DNA of 64,000 bases from Actinokineospora alba (lineage in GTDB: Bacteria; Actinomycetota; Actinomycetes; Mycobacteriales; Pseudonocardiaceae), in contig NZ_SNXU01000001.1 in NCBI RefSeq assembly GCF_004362515.1, positions 1,364,001 through 1,428,000 on the forward strand. The letters are read 5' to 3'. Numbering within the stretch: position 1 is the first letter of the stretch; each line of letters begins with the position of its first letter. Made by a program: the position numbers and the translations under genes. A model generated the notes under the pieces. That model made no database searches. It worked only from the letters and a program-made list of their open reading frames with translations, and had not been told where the DNA came from. Below are positions 42,946-52,127 of the stretch, one piece after another.

Positions 42946-43449
42946 ATGGAGGAAATCGAGCGGAAGTTCCTGGTGGCGGACGACTCGTGGCGGTCGTCGG
43001 TGATCTCGACCAACCGGATGGTGCAGGCGTACCTCGCCATCGGCGAACGCGCGCAGGTGCGGGTGCGCAGCTCCGGCGACAAGGCGTGGGTGACGGTCAA
43101 GGGCCAGGCGAAGGGGATCTCCCGGCCGGAGTTCGAGACCGAGGTGCCGGTGGACTTCGTCGAAGGCGTGCGCTCCTCGGGACTGTGCGAGGGATCACCG
43201 GTGGAGAAGGACCGCCACGTCGTCGACGTCGACGGGTATCTGTTCGAAGTGGACGTGTTCCTCGGCGACAACGAAGGGCTTGTGCTCGCCGAACTGGAAC
43301 TGGACACTGCCGACGCCGAGTTCCCCCGCCCGCCATGGCTGGGCGAGGAAGTCACCGACGACAAGCGGTACCGCAACGCTTACCTCGCGACGAACCCGTG
43401 GGCGAGCTGGAACCGTGACGGGGACATGGACGTCTACCCGTCGACTTAG
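42946..43449 (+). CDS. CYTH domain protein
   Basis: 167 residues. The N-terminal EIERKFLV gives the ExExK fingerprint, and alternating charged strands (RAQVRVRSSGDKAWVTVKG, FEVDVFLGDNEGLVLAELEL) build the acidic/basic triphosphate tunnel of the family. CYTH proteins are triphosphatases (thiamine or inorganic) or class IV adenylyl cyclases. Actinobacterial small CYTH proteins are usually inorganic triphosphatases, which I infer here. No CHAD domain is attached. It is 41 bp from the phosphotransferase and 19 bp before the acidic repeat protein. Confidence 0.92.
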   Translation: MEEIERKFLVADDSWRSSVISTNRMVQAYLAIGERAQVRVRSSGDKAWVTVKGQAKGISRPEFETEVPVDFVEGVRSSGLCEGSPVEKDRHVVDVDGYLFEVDVFLGDNEGLVLAELELDTADAEFPRPPWLGEEVTDDKRYRNAYLATNPWASWNRDGDMDVYPST

Positions 43450-43468
43450 ATCTCAGAGGGGACGACAC

Positions 43469-44227
43469 ATGGCGGACATCGAGTATCGGTTCGGCACCGG
43501 CGAGGGCGACCCGAACGTGCACCACGGCCAGGCCAATGTGGACGTGGACGGCGACGGCACGACCGACGCGATCGCCGTCGACTTCGATGGTGACGGCCGC
43601 TACGACGACGCCATGTGGGACTCCGACGGCGACGGTGTCGCCGACACCGCGCTGCTCGACCACGACAACGACGGGGTGGCGGAGTCGGCGTACTCCGACC
43701 CGACCGGGCTGGGCACGTGGAACGCCAAGGGCCAGGGCGGCGAGCCGAAGGCCGAACCGCAGGCCGAGGACGTCCCGGAGGAGAAGAAGGACGCCGCGCC
43801 GGACGACCAGTCGCAGGACCAGCCGTCCGACGTGCCCGAGGAGGACACGCCCGCGAAGGACACTCCCGTGGAGGACAAGGGCGAGAACGTTCCCACCGAG
43901 GACAAAGAGGAGCCGAAGGACCACGAGCCCCGGGACGAGGGCGACGCCAAGGACGACGGCTCCAAGGGCGAGTCGGCCGGGGAGGACTCGGGTTTCGAGA
44001 ACATCCCGACGGATGTCGAGTTCGAGAACGAGTCCGGGTCTGAGGGGTCTGACGAGTCCGGGGAGTCCGGGGAGTCCGAAGAGCCGCCCGCCGCCGAGGA
44101 GGAAGAGCCCACCGCCGAGGAGGAGCCGCCCGCGGAGGACGACACCCTCGACGACGGCGCGTTCGCCGACGCCGACCTGTTCCAGGCCGAGGACACCACC
44201 GACGCCGGACTGTCGGACTGGTACTAG
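43469..44227 (+). CDS. Highly acidic protein with calcium-binding-type repeats
   Basis: 252 residues. Residues about 20-80 contain four DxDxDG-type loops (VDVDGDGTTD, VDFDGDGRYDD, WDSDGDGVAD, LDHDNDGVAE) like thrombospondin type 3 or EF-hand-like Ca sites. The remaining 170 residues are disordered, dominated by Glu, Asp, Pro, Lys and Ser, and end DAGLSDWY. There is no signal peptide or membrane segment, yet Ca loops usually occur outside cells, so export by an unrecognised route is possible. SD AGAGGGGAC precedes the ATG. No function known. Confidence 0.85.
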   Translation: MADIEYRFGTGEGDPNVHHGQANVDVDGDGTTDAIAVDFDGDGRYDDAMWDSDGDGVADTALLDHDNDGVAESAYSDPTGLGTWNAKGQGGEPKAEPQAEDVPEEKKDAAPDDQSQDQPSDVPEEDTPAKDTPVEDKGENVPTEDKEEPKDHEPRDEGDAKDDGSKGESAGEDSGFENIPTDVEFENESGSEGSDESGESGESEEPPAAEEEEPTAEEEPPAEDDTLDDGAFADADLFQAEDTTDAGLSDWY

Positions 44228-44297
44228 AACTTCGCAGACCTCGCAGACTTCGCAGCCCGGACCAGGGCGTCTCCGGCAAGATCCACTGGATACGCCC

Positions 44298-44303
44298 TAG
44301 CCT
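44298..44303 (+). promoter_or_regulatory. TAGCCT -10 box, leaderless polysaccharide deacetylase
   Basis: TAGCCT ends 6 nt before the GTG at 44310, placing transcription at or next to the start codon. This decides the start in favour of the GTG over the ATG two codons later. Confidence 0.6.
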
Positions 44304-44309
44304 GATGGT

Positions 44310-45203
44310 GTGGGGATGACACTCAGCAGGCGCGCCCTGCTCACCGCCGGGGCGGTGGGCGTCCTCAGCGCGTGCACGCCCCCGGAGCCGCGCACGCGGG
44401 CCACCGAGCCCAGTTCAGCGCCGAGCCCGTCGCCGAGTTCGTACGCCGTCCCCACGACGTCGGCGTCCGCACCGGCCCCGGTCTCCACGGCACCGACCAC
44501 GACGCCCGCCGCTCCGACCGCGCGGGCGGCCGTGGTGCGCCGCTATCAGGCGGTCCGGCCCACCCAGTTCGGCCTGACCGTGCCCGGCGTGATCAACCGC
44601 CTGCCCTCGGCGGGCGTCGCCTTGACGTTCGACGCGTGCGGCGGCCCCGGCGGCGCCCAGTACGACGGCGCGCTGATCAAGACCCTGCGCGACCTTCGTA
44701 CCCCCGCGACGCTGTTCCTCAACGCCCGCTGGATCGAGGCCAACCCGGCGATCTTCCGCGACCTGGCGGCCGACCCGCTCTTCGACATCGCCAACCACGG
44801 CACCAGGCACCTGCCGCTCTCGGTCGCGGGCCGCTCGGCGTACGGCATCGCGGGCACCCGCGACGCGGGCGAGGTCTACGACGAGATCGCCGGCAACCAC
44901 GAGCTGCTCACGCGCGCGCTCGGCAGGCCACCGGCGTTCTTCCGCTCCGGCACCGCCCACTACGACGACGTCGCCACCAAGATCGTCGCCGAGCTGGGCG
45001 AACAGGTCATCGGCTTCGACGTCAACGCCGACAGCGGCGCCCGGGCGAGCCTGCCCCAGATCACCCGGGCCATGGCCGGGGTGCGGCCGGGCTCGATCGT
45101 CATCGCCCACATGAACCGCCCCGGCGGCGCCACCGCCCAGGGCATGGCCGCCGCCCTGCCGCCGCTACTGGCCGCCGGAACCCGGTTCGTCCACCTGCGC
45201 TGA
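44310..45203 (+). CDS. Polysaccharide deacetylase-family lipoprotein
   Basis: 297 residues. MTLSRRALLTAGAVGVLSAC carries twin arginines and a lipobox (LSAC), so it may use the Tat route as a lipoprotein. A Ser/Pro/Thr/Ala linker runs to about residue 75. The NodB-type domain has LTFDACGGPGG (catalytic Asp) and IANHGTRHLPLS (H-x3-H metal ligands), SGTAHYDDV and VIAHMN. It is expected to remove acetyl groups from cell-envelope polysaccharide or peptidoglycan. Acts at the outer membrane-facing surface. Substrate unknown. Confidence 0.92.
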   Translation: MGMTLSRRALLTAGAVGVLSACTPPEPRTRATEPSSAPSPSPSSYAVPTTSASAPAPVSTAPTTTPAAPTARAAVVRRYQAVRPTQFGLTVPGVINRLPSAGVALTFDACGGPGGAQYDGALIKTLRDLRTPATLFLNARWIEANPAIFRDLAADPLFDIANHGTRHLPLSVAGRSAYGIAGTRDAGEVYDEIAGNHELLTRALGRPPAFFRSGTAHYDDVATKIVAELGEQVIGFDVNADSGARASLPQITRAMAGVRPGSIVIAHMNRPGGATAQGMAAALPPLLAAGTRFVHLR

Positions 45204-45422
45204 GGCTGATCGAGTTCGGCGCGGTCGACCCACCCGCGTCCGACGCGCTTGGAGCAGCATTCGCAGGACGGTGAGCGCCCGCTCGCCGCGCTCGCCGCGC
45301 ACCGCCACCGCGATGACCCCGGCGAGGAGAACGAGCAGCGCGGACGGCGCGTATCTGAGCAGCACGACGATCGCCAGCAAGGGCACCGGCAGCTGGGTCA
45401 GCACCTGGACAAGCGTGGGCAT
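45165..45422 (-). CDS. Small hydrophobic membrane protein (tentative)
   Basis: 85 residues from MPTLVQVLTQ, with GAGGGAGAA at SD distance. Two adjoining hydrophobic helices (LPVPLLAIVVLLRYAPSALL, VLLAGVIAVAV) are followed by a basic tail (RMLLQARRTRVGRPRRTRSA). The 3' end overlaps the deacetylase 3' end on the other strand by 39 bp. The SD and membrane pattern support a real gene, but its length and overlap leave doubt. Confidence 0.5.
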   Translation of the reverse strand: MPTLVQVLTQLPVPLLAIVVLLRYAPSALLVLLAGVIAVAVRGERGERALTVLRMLLQARRTRVGRPRRTRSASAQVDEPGSGGQ

Positions 45423-45671
45423 GAAGCGTTCTCCCTCGTCGGGCCGGGAGAAACGCGCGCGAACACCATCGGCGTCCCCTTCGACCACTGGAAGAAGGAA
45501 CGCCTGTACCTCCACGGCCGGCCCGAATACGCGATTCGGCCCACCGAGTCAGGGACAGACGACCTCGGACCCCTCGATGATCTCAGAAACGGCCGAGTGC
45601 GCACAGGGCCAGTCGGGCGCACCCGGCGCTGTAGGCCACGTCACGATTCCTGGGCCCGGCGGGCACTCCGT

Positions 45672-45677
45672 TAGCCT
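45672..45677 (+). promoter_or_regulatory. TAGCCT -10 box, leaderless dusB
   Basis: TAGCCT followed by 6 nt and GTG-ATG at 45684. No SD is present, so a leaderless mRNA starting at the GTG is likely. Confidence 0.6.
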
Positions 45678-45683
45678 TGAGGC

Positions 45684-46817
45684 GTGATGTCCCAGGTCCC
45701 GCCCCTCATGATCGGCCCGTACAAGGTCGATCCTCGGGTCGTGCTCGCCCCGATGGCGGGCATCACCAACGTCGCGTTCCGGACGCTGTGTCGCGAGTTC
45801 GGCAGTCCGACGTCGCTCTACGTGTGCGAGATGATCACCGCCAGGGCGATCGTCGAGCGCGATCCGAAGACGATGGAAATGATCACCTTCGGGGCCGACG
45901 AGCACCCCCGGTCCATGCAGCTCTACAGCGTCGACCCGGCCAACATGCGCGAGGCGGTCAAGATCATCGTCGCGGAGGGCCTGGCCGACCACATCGACAT
46001 GAACTTCGGCTGTCCCGTCCCCAAGGTCACCCGCAAGGGCGGCGGGGCGGCGCTGCCGTTCAAGCGACGGCTGTTCGGCGAGATCGTCGCCGCCGCCGTG
46101 CGCAACGCCGGGGACCTGCCGGTCACCGTGAAGTTCCGGGTCGGCATCGACGACGAGCACATCACCTACCTCGACGCGGGGCGCATCGCCGAGGCCGAGG
46201 GCGCCGTGGCGGTCGCGCTGCACGCGCGGACGGCGGCGCAGCGGTACTCCGGTCAGGCGGACTGGTCGCGGATCGCGCGGCTCAAGGAAGCGGTGACGAC
46301 CATCCCGGTGCTGGGCAACGGCGACATCTTCAGCGCGACCGACGCCATCAAGATGGTCGAGCAGACCGGGTGTGACGGCGTAGTCGTCGGCCGGGGCTGC
46401 CTCGGCAGGCCGTGGCTGTTCGCCGAGCTGCACGCCGCCTTCACCGGCGCCCCGATCCCCGACGGGCCGGACCTGGGCACCGTCGGCCGGATCCTCTTCC
46501 GGCACGCCACCCTCCTCGCCGACCACCTCGGCCCCGAGAAGGGCCTGCGCGACCTGCGCAAGCACATGGCCTGGTACCTGCGCGGCTTCCCGATCGGCGG
46601 CGACCTGCGCACCCGCTTCGCGATGGTGTCCGGGCTCGGCGAACTGGCCGACCTGATCGGACAACTCGACCCGACCGCCCCCTATCCCGAGGAGGCCGAA
46701 GGGCCGCGCGGGCGCCAGGGGTCGCCGGGCAAGGTCGTGCTGCCGGAGGGGTGGCTCGACGATCCCGACGACGCCGCTGTGCCGGTCGGTGCGGAACTGA
46801 TGCACTCCGGGGGCTGA
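45684..46817 (+). CDS. dusB: tRNA-dihydrouridine synthase
   Basis: 377 residues. The FMN TIM-barrel shows APMAGITNVAFRTLCREFG, MNFGCPVPKVTRKGGGAAL (catalytic Cys) and LHARTAAQRYSGQADW, then NGDIFSATDA and GCDGVVVGRGCLGRPW. It reduces uridine in tRNA D loops using FMN and NADPH. The mycobacterial counterpart Rv0823c lies next to an LCP gene, as here. The start is GTG-ATG; either could serve, and the TAGCCT box favours the GTG. Followed by a lipoprotein gene after 2 bp. Confidence 0.95.
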   Translation: MMSQVPPLMIGPYKVDPRVVLAPMAGITNVAFRTLCREFGSPTSLYVCEMITARAIVERDPKTMEMITFGADEHPRSMQLYSVDPANMREAVKIIVAEGLADHIDMNFGCPVPKVTRKGGGAALPFKRRLFGEIVAAAVRNAGDLPVTVKFRVGIDDEHITYLDAGRIAEAEGAVAVALHARTAAQRYSGQADWSRIARLKEAVTTIPVLGNGDIFSATDAIKMVEQTGCDGVVVGRGCLGRPWLFAELHAAFTGAPIPDGPDLGTVGRILFRHATLLADHLGPEKGLRDLRKHMAWYLRGFPIGGDLRTRFAMVSGLGELADLIGQLDPTAPYPEEAEGPRGRQGSPGKVVLPEGWLDDPDDAAVPVGAELMHSGG

Positions 46818-46819
46818 AC

Positions 46820-47278
46820 ATGCGGTGGGTACTGGGGGTCTTACTCGTCACGGTCACAGCGTCGGCCTGCTCGACGACGGTGGCCGGGCAAGCGGTGCCC
46901 GCGGGCGGCGCGGGCGCGCCGGAAGTCGAACGCGAACTCGTCGGCCGCTACTTCACCGACTTCAACGACGCCGCCGACGAGGGCCCGGAGACGCAGCGCG
47001 ACTTCCTGCGGCGCACCCAGCACCCCGACTTCACCGACCGCACCTGCGACCTGGGTGACCTCGTGCTCACCGTGGAGCCCGCGCTGTCGACCTTGCGCAC
47101 GGACGCCAAGTGGAAGCCCGAGGACGCGAGCAAGCGCCCGCGCGGCTCGGTCTACGTAGTCGGCGTGTCGGTTCGGATCCGCCGCGACAACGCGACCCTG
47201 GCCGAGCAGATCGGGTCACAGCGGGTCGTCGTGCTCGACGGCCGCGCCTATGGTTTCGCTCCGTGCCCCACCCGCTGA
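46820..47278 (+). CDS. Small lipoprotein of unknown function
   Basis: 152 residues. MRWVLGVLLVTVTASAC is a lipoprotein signal with Cys 17. The body (VERELVGRYFTDFNDAADEG to GFAPCPTR) contains two more Cys and no recognised domain. It starts 2 bp after the dusB stop, so it is in the same transcript. Possibly surface-exposed; no function can be assigned. Confidence 0.82.
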   Translation: MRWVLGVLLVTVTASACSTTVAGQAVPAGGAGAPEVERELVGRYFTDFNDAADEGPETQRDFLRRTQHPDFTDRTCDLGDLVLTVEPALSTLRTDAKWKPEDASKRPRGSVYVVGVSVRIRRDNATLAEQIGSQRVVVLDGRAYGFAPCPTR

Positions 47279-47449
47279 TCCATTCGGGGTACCCGAACGG
47301 GCGCGTACCGCAACAGCGCTCAGTGATCGTCACCGGCTTGGCCCAGCGTTCAGTCCACCAGTAGGGGGAATTCCCGGCTCCAGTCGTCCCGTCCGCTCAA
47401 GCCTCGCGTCATTACAGACGACACACCACGTAGGTAGGAGGTGACCGCG

Positions 47450-48376
47450 GTGGCCGCACTGGGACGAGGCGTCGCCGAATCTGAGCCCGCCCAGCGGGCA
47501 CGGGACAGCGCCTGGCGCAACGAGCCGACGGTTCCCCTGCGTCGGTCCGCGCTCGCCGACGCCGAGGATCCCGACTCTGCCGCCGCCGGCCCACCCGCGG
47601 ACGCGGCGAACCTGGTGAGTCTGCACGAGTCGATCGCCGCGCTGCTCGCCTCGCGCGGGCAGTACCGCCAGGCCTACCAACACCTGCGGTCCGCTTTGGA
47701 CCTTATGTCCGAACTCAGCGCGCCCCCGCAGATCCCCGAACAGTTCCGCCGCGAGGTCGACCGGCTGCGCCGCGAGCACGCCGAGGCCCACGAGCAGAGC
47801 ATCCGCGACAGCCTCACCGCCAGCTACAACCGCCGCTACCTCGACCAGCGGCTGGTGGAGGTGGTCAGCGAGCAGAGCCACGCCCACGGGCTCGGTGTCG
47901 CGCTGGTGGACCTCGACTGGTTCAAGCAGGTCAACGACACCTTCGGCCACCTCGTCGGCGACCGGGTGCTGCAGCGCGTCGTCGAGCTGCTGCAGCAAGG
48001 CCTGCCCGAGGGCGCGTTCTGCGCCCGCTACGGCGGGGAGGAGTTCGTTCTCGTCCTGCCCGGTGTCGACCGCCCGACAGCGGTCACGCTGGCCGAGACC
48101 GCACGCGCGCGCGTAGAGACCTATGCGTGGTCGTCGTTGGTCCTCGGGCTGCGCGTGACGGTCAGCATCGGCCTCTCGCACGAACCGGCGACGCACGTGG
48201 CGCACAACACACCCGCGTCTCCCGAGCGGCAACTGCGCGACGCCGACACCTTGCTCTACACAGCGAAACAGTCGGGCCGCAACGCCGTCGCCTATCTGCT
48301 CGACGGCAAGGCTCACCTGGCCGGACCGGCTTCCGGCAGGCGTGCGGTCACTGTTCCGCGAGCAATTCAGCCTTGA
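47450..48376 (+). CDS. GGDEF diguanylate cyclase with N-terminal helical region
   Basis: 308 residues. AGGAGG (47436-47441) is 8 nt before this GTG, so I choose it over the GTG at 47441. The first 120 residues include a TPR-like helical part (LVSLHESIAALLASRGQYRQ, AYQHLRSALDLMSEL) without membrane helices. The GGDEF domain has LVDLDWFKQVNDTFGH and active-site RYGGEEFVLVLPG. The allosteric I-site RxxD before GGEEF is absent. It should make c-di-GMP from GTP in the cytosol, controlled through the helical region. Confidence 0.92.
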   Translation: MAALGRGVAESEPAQRARDSAWRNEPTVPLRRSALADAEDPDSAAAGPPADAANLVSLHESIAALLASRGQYRQAYQHLRSALDLMSELSAPPQIPEQFRREVDRLRREHAEAHEQSIRDSLTASYNRRYLDQRLVEVVSEQSHAHGLGVALVDLDWFKQVNDTFGHLVGDRVLQRVVELLQQGLPEGAFCARYGGEEFVLVLPGVDRPTAVTLAETARARVETYAWSSLVLGLRVTVSIGLSHEPATHVAHNTPASPERQLRDADTLLYTAKQSGRNAVAYLLDGKAHLAGPASGRRAVTVPRAIQP

Positions 48377-48595
48377 GACCGCCCCCAGAGGGCGATGCTC
48401 GCCCGATTGGGCTAGTGGTATCCGCGTAATTGCGTACCGTTAGTGAACAAATCCCGGCTTGCGGTCGTCACGACCGCCCCTGCGGCCGTACTATCGCCTC
48501 CGCCTGCCACGATTAGGTGGGCAACCGCACGCAGTCCCACAACGTGTTGATAACCACCTGACAACGGTTCGAGCAGAACTTCGGAAGGAGCCCGG

Positions 48596-51500
48596 GTGCG
48601 CGACGATCTCGACCCCGACTCCGGACGTGCGACTCAGGGTGGCAAACGACGTGCTCCCGAACCCGACGAGGCGCCCCGCCGCAGGCGCCGGTCGATGGAG
48701 GCGTCCGGCGGGGTCAGCGTCTCGGACCTCGTAGAGCGGCACACCGGGTCGCGAACGAATCTCCAGCCCGTGCCGCCGCCGCACAGACCGGCGGAGAAAC
48801 CCGCCGACCCGCCCGCACCCCAGTACGTCGCACCTCCTGAGCCCCCGGCCAAGCACGGCACAGGTGAGTTCCCGGCAGGCCCCGCCGCCGATGTCGCACC
48901 GCACGCCCCTCGCACCGGCCGCCGCCGCGCCGTCGAGGAGGATCCCCGCCCCAACCTCGCCGACGCCTTCGGCCGCCCCCAGCCCGAGCCGCCGCCGCGC
49001 GCGGTCGAGCCGCCGGCACCGCCGCGCGCGATCCTGCACGCCCCCATCCCGGCGGACCTCGCCGTCCCGCCGACCGGCGCCGACCCGCGCAGGCCGCTGC
49101 CGGTCGAGCAGGTGCACCGCATCGTCGAGGTCAAGCCGGAGGAACCCACGCGGCGACCAGAGCCGCGACGCGCCGACGTCGGCCAGCACTCGATCCCGAT
49201 GGCGCCCGTCGTCGCACCGCGGCCGGTCGCGTCCCCGCAGGGTCCCCGGCAGGCGGAACCCCGCCCGATCCCGATGGACCCGGCGCCCCGGCCCGCGGAC
49301 GTTCCCTATGGCGAGCAGCGCACCGGCTCCCGGCCCATCCCGGTGGACCCGCCCCAGGGCCACCGGCAGGCCGATCCCCGTCCGATCCCCATGGACCCCG
49401 CGCCCCGCCCCGACGTGAACCACCGCGGCGAGCAGCCCGGCGACGTCCAGCGCACCGGCGCCCGTCCGATTCCCATGGACCCCGCGCCCGGCCGCAGGCC
49501 CGGCGACTCGGGCCCGCTTCCGCGCGGACCGCGGCCGACCGGCGCTGTCGACCCGGCCCACCGCACCGGAGCCCGGCCGATCCCCGCGGAGCCCCACCGT
49601 CCCCCGGGCCAGAACAGCGGCCACCGCCTGCCTCCCGGCCCCCAGGGCAACGGGTACCGACCCGCCGATCCGAATGCCCAGCAGGGCAACGGGTACCGGC
49701 CCGCCCCGCAAGGCGGCTACCAGCCGACTGGCGGCCACGAGCGGCCCGTGCCGAGCGATTCCCCCCAGGGCTACCGTCCGGCCCCGCAGAACCCCGGCTA
49801 CCGGCCGGACGCCTCCCACGAGGGCGAGCCAGGCGGCAGGCGCGGCCCGTTCCCCGGACAGGCGCCAGGGAACCGCGGCGGCGAGCACCCGATGGACCCC
49901 GCGGGCCGGGGTTCCCGCCCGCTTCCCGTCGACCCGCGCGGCCCCCGGCCCGCCGACGGCATGCCCCCGCGCGGCCCGATGCCGACCGGTGCGGGCTCGG
50001 TCGACGCGATCCTGTCCGGCAGGCAGCCCGCGGGCGACACGGGCAGCCATCCCCGGCCCCGGCCCGACGCGGACATCGGCCAGGCCACCGGCCACTACCC
50101 GCCCCCCGGCCAGGACTCGCTGCCCGGAAACCAGTCACGGCCGATGATCCCGCGGCAGCTCCCGCCCGGGCAGTCGTCGATGCCGCCGCGGCCCGATGTC
50201 GCCGAAGCGCCGAAGCCTTCCGCTCCCGCCGTGCCGCCCGAAGAGCTCATCGGCATGACGACCGAGATGGAAGCCATCGGTGAGCACACCCAGAAGCGCA
50301 GGCGGGTCGACCAGACGCTGGCCCGCTTCTCCAAGGTGCACGACGAACTCAAGGCCGAGGAGCGCGCCCGCAAGTCCAAGTTCAGCAAGCTGAACCCCTG
50401 GGCCGCGCAGGACGCCGAACTCGACGAGCACCTCGAGGAACTCGCGATGGTCCCCGGCGAGCCGACCGCGCTGGTCGCGTCGGTAGGGGTCGTCGGGCCT
50501 GACGCAACCAACACAGCCGACCCAGGCGAGGCAGGCGACGAGCCGCCCGCGGGCACCCGGTTGCAGGAGAAGAAGGTCCGCAAGCAGACCCAGTCGTCCA
50601 AGATCGCGAAGATCGTCGCAGGCGTCATGGCCGCGCTGGTCTTCCTCTCGAGCGCCGTCGGCTGGGGCTTCCAGAAGTGGGCCGACGACAAGATCCCGAA
50701 CGTCCGCGGCCTCGACCTCAACTCCAAGTCGATCCAGAACCCGGAAGCGCAGCGCGGCGACGAGAACTTCCTGCTCGTCGGCTCCGACTCGCGCGAAGGT
50801 GCCGCGGGCGAGGACGGCGTGGGCAGCGCGGACAAGGTCCCCGGCGCGCGCTCCGACACGATGATGATCGCGCACGTGCCCGCCGACCGGTCGCGGGTGG
50901 TGATCGTGTCGTTCCCGCGTGATCTGGAGATCAAGCGGCCCGAGTGCGAGCGGTTCGACTCCAAGACGGCCACCTACACCGGCGAACGCGTGCCCGGGCA
51001 GAAGATCGCCAAGATGAACACGGCCTACCAGGTCGGTGGGCCGCTGTGCGCCACGAAGGTCGTGCAGGAGATCTCAGGCCTGCGGATCACCCGGTTCGTC
51101 GGCATCGACTTCAACGGCTTCAAGGGCATGGTCGACGCGGTCGAGGGCGTGAACGTGTGCGTCGAGAAGCCGATGTACGACACGTTCCTCAAGAAGTGGA
51201 TCGTCAAGGACGCGGGCAAGGCCGTCGAACTGCGCGGCGATCAGGCACTGGATTTCGTCCGGGCCCGCCACGTGCAGGGCGACATCACCTCCGACTACGG
51301 CCGGATCAAGCGCCAGCAGCGGTTCCTCTCGTCCCTGCTGCGCAAGGCCATGTCGAGCCAGGTCCTGCTCGACCCGGGCAAGCTGACGGACTTCGCCACC
51401 TCCTTCGCCGAGGCCACCTTCGGCGACAACATCGACATCGAGGCGCTCCTCGGCCTCGGGCAGTCGATGCAGGGCCTTGAGGCGGGCCGGGTCACGTTCG

Positions 51501-52063
51501 TGACGGTCCCGACCGTGGGTGACGCGAACGAGCGCGGCAACGAGGTGCTCCTGCAGGAGCCGACCAACGCGCTGTTCCGGGCCATCGTCAACGACCAGCC
51601 GCTGCCCGGGGAGAAGCCCGCGGGCAGCCAGCCGCCCACTTCCGGCAGCCAGCAGGCGCTGCCGCAGTCCGCGCCGCTGCGCCAGCAGGGGCCCGTCGAC
51701 CCGAAGACCCTCAAGATCCAGGTCCTCAACGGCGGCAACACCACCGGGCGCATCGCCGCCAAGACCGCGGACAAGCTCACCGCGCTGGGCTACCAGGTCG
51801 TCAATGTCAACGCCGGGCCCGCCGTGCCGAAGACCGTGGTGCGCTACGGCAAGGGCAAGGAAGCCGAGGCGAAGACGCTGGCGTCATCGGTCCCGGGTGC
51901 GGTCCTCGAGGAGGACGCGGCCTCGGTCGGCGCGATCGTGCTGATCATCGGGCCGGAGTACAAGGGCGAGGTCGTGGCCCCCACCGGGCAGGCCCAGCCC
52001 ACGCCGGAGAAGCTGCCCGCCAACCTGTCCACGGTGAACGGCGGCGACGTCGCCTGCGCATAG
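48596..52063 (+). CDS. LytR-CpsA-Psr family protein with long proline-rich cytosolic domain
   Basis: 1155 residues from a GTG with GGAAGGAG upstream. Residues 1-640 are Pro/Arg/Gly-rich and disordered, with repeats of RTGARPIPMDPAPR type. A basic region and one membrane helix (about 670-690, IVAGVMAALVFLSSAVGWGF) follow. The LCP domain (about 720-1000) has FLLVGSDSRE, RSDTMMIAHV, SFPRDLEI, and RHVQGDITSDYGRIKRQQRF. A LytR_C domain follows (about 1040-1120). LCP enzymes attach arabinogalactan or teichoic-type polymers to peptidoglycan. Matches the position of Rv0822c. Confidence 0.95.
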   Translation: MRDDLDPDSGRATQGGKRRAPEPDEAPRRRRRSMEASGGVSVSDLVERHTGSRTNLQPVPPPHRPAEKPADPPAPQYVAPPEPPAKHGTGEFPAGPAADVAPHAPRTGRRRAVEEDPRPNLADAFGRPQPEPPPRAVEPPAPPRAILHAPIPADLAVPPTGADPRRPLPVEQVHRIVEVKPEEPTRRPEPRRADVGQHSIPMAPVVAPRPVASPQGPRQAEPRPIPMDPAPRPADVPYGEQRTGSRPIPVDPPQGHRQADPRPIPMDPAPRPDVNHRGEQPGDVQRTGARPIPMDPAPGRRPGDSGPLPRGPRPTGAVDPAHRTGARPIPAEPHRPPGQNSGHRLPPGPQGNGYRPADPNAQQGNGYRPAPQGGYQPTGGHERPVPSDSPQGYRPAPQNPGYRPDASHEGEPGGRRGPFPGQAPGNRGGEHPMDPAGRGSRPLPVDPRGPRPADGMPPRGPMPTGAGSVDAILSGRQPAGDTGSHPRPRPDADIGQATGHYPPPGQDSLPGNQSRPMIPRQLPPGQSSMPPRPDVAEAPKPSAPAVPPEELIGMTTEMEAIGEHTQKRRRVDQTLARFSKVHDELKAEERARKSKFSKLNPWAAQDAELDEHLEELAMVPGEPTALVASVGVVGPDATNTADPGEAGDEPPAGTRLQEKKVRKQTQSSKIAKIVAGVMAALVFLSSAVGWGFQKWADDKIPNVRGLDLNSKSIQNPEAQRGDENFLLVGSDSREGAAGEDGVGSADKVPGARSDTMMIAHVPADRSRVVIVSFPRDLEIKRPECERFDSKTATYTGERVPGQKIAKMNTAYQVGGPLCATKVVQEISGLRITRFVGIDFNGFKGMVDAVEGVNVCVEKPMYDTFLKKWIVKDAGKAVELRGDQALDFVRARHVQGDITSDYGRIKRQQRFLSSLLRKAMSSQVLLDPGKLTDFATSFAEATFGDNIDIEALLGLGQSMQGLEAGRVTFVTVPTVGDANERGNEVLLQEPTNALFRAIVNDQPLPGEKPAGSQPPTSGSQQALPQSAPLRQQGPVDPKTLKIQVLNGGNTTGRIAAKTADKLTALGYQVVNVNAGPAVPKTVVRYGKGKEAEAKTLASSVPGAVLEEDAASVGAIVLIIGPEYKGEVVAPTGQAQPTPEKLPANLSTVNGGDVACA

Positions 52064-52078
52064 GGGCGTTCTCGCGTG

Positions 52079-52100
52079 GTTCACCATGGATTCACCTGAC
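52079..52100 (+). promoter_or_regulatory. PHO-box-like direct repeat upstream of phoU
   Basis: Two adjoining 11-mers, GTTCACCATGG and ATTCACCTGAC, match the GTTCACC direct-repeat unit bound by PhoP in Streptomyces. The spacing to the -10 box at 52128 is 27 bp, the same as for pstS. Confidence 0.8.
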
Positions 52101-52127
52101 GATGGGGTGCGCCGCTGCGCGCCCCTC

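Noticed and set aside
48400..48460. tRNA-like D-arm sequence (GGGCTAGTGGTATCC) before the LCP gene
   Set aside because: No acceptor, anticodon or T arm can be built around it.
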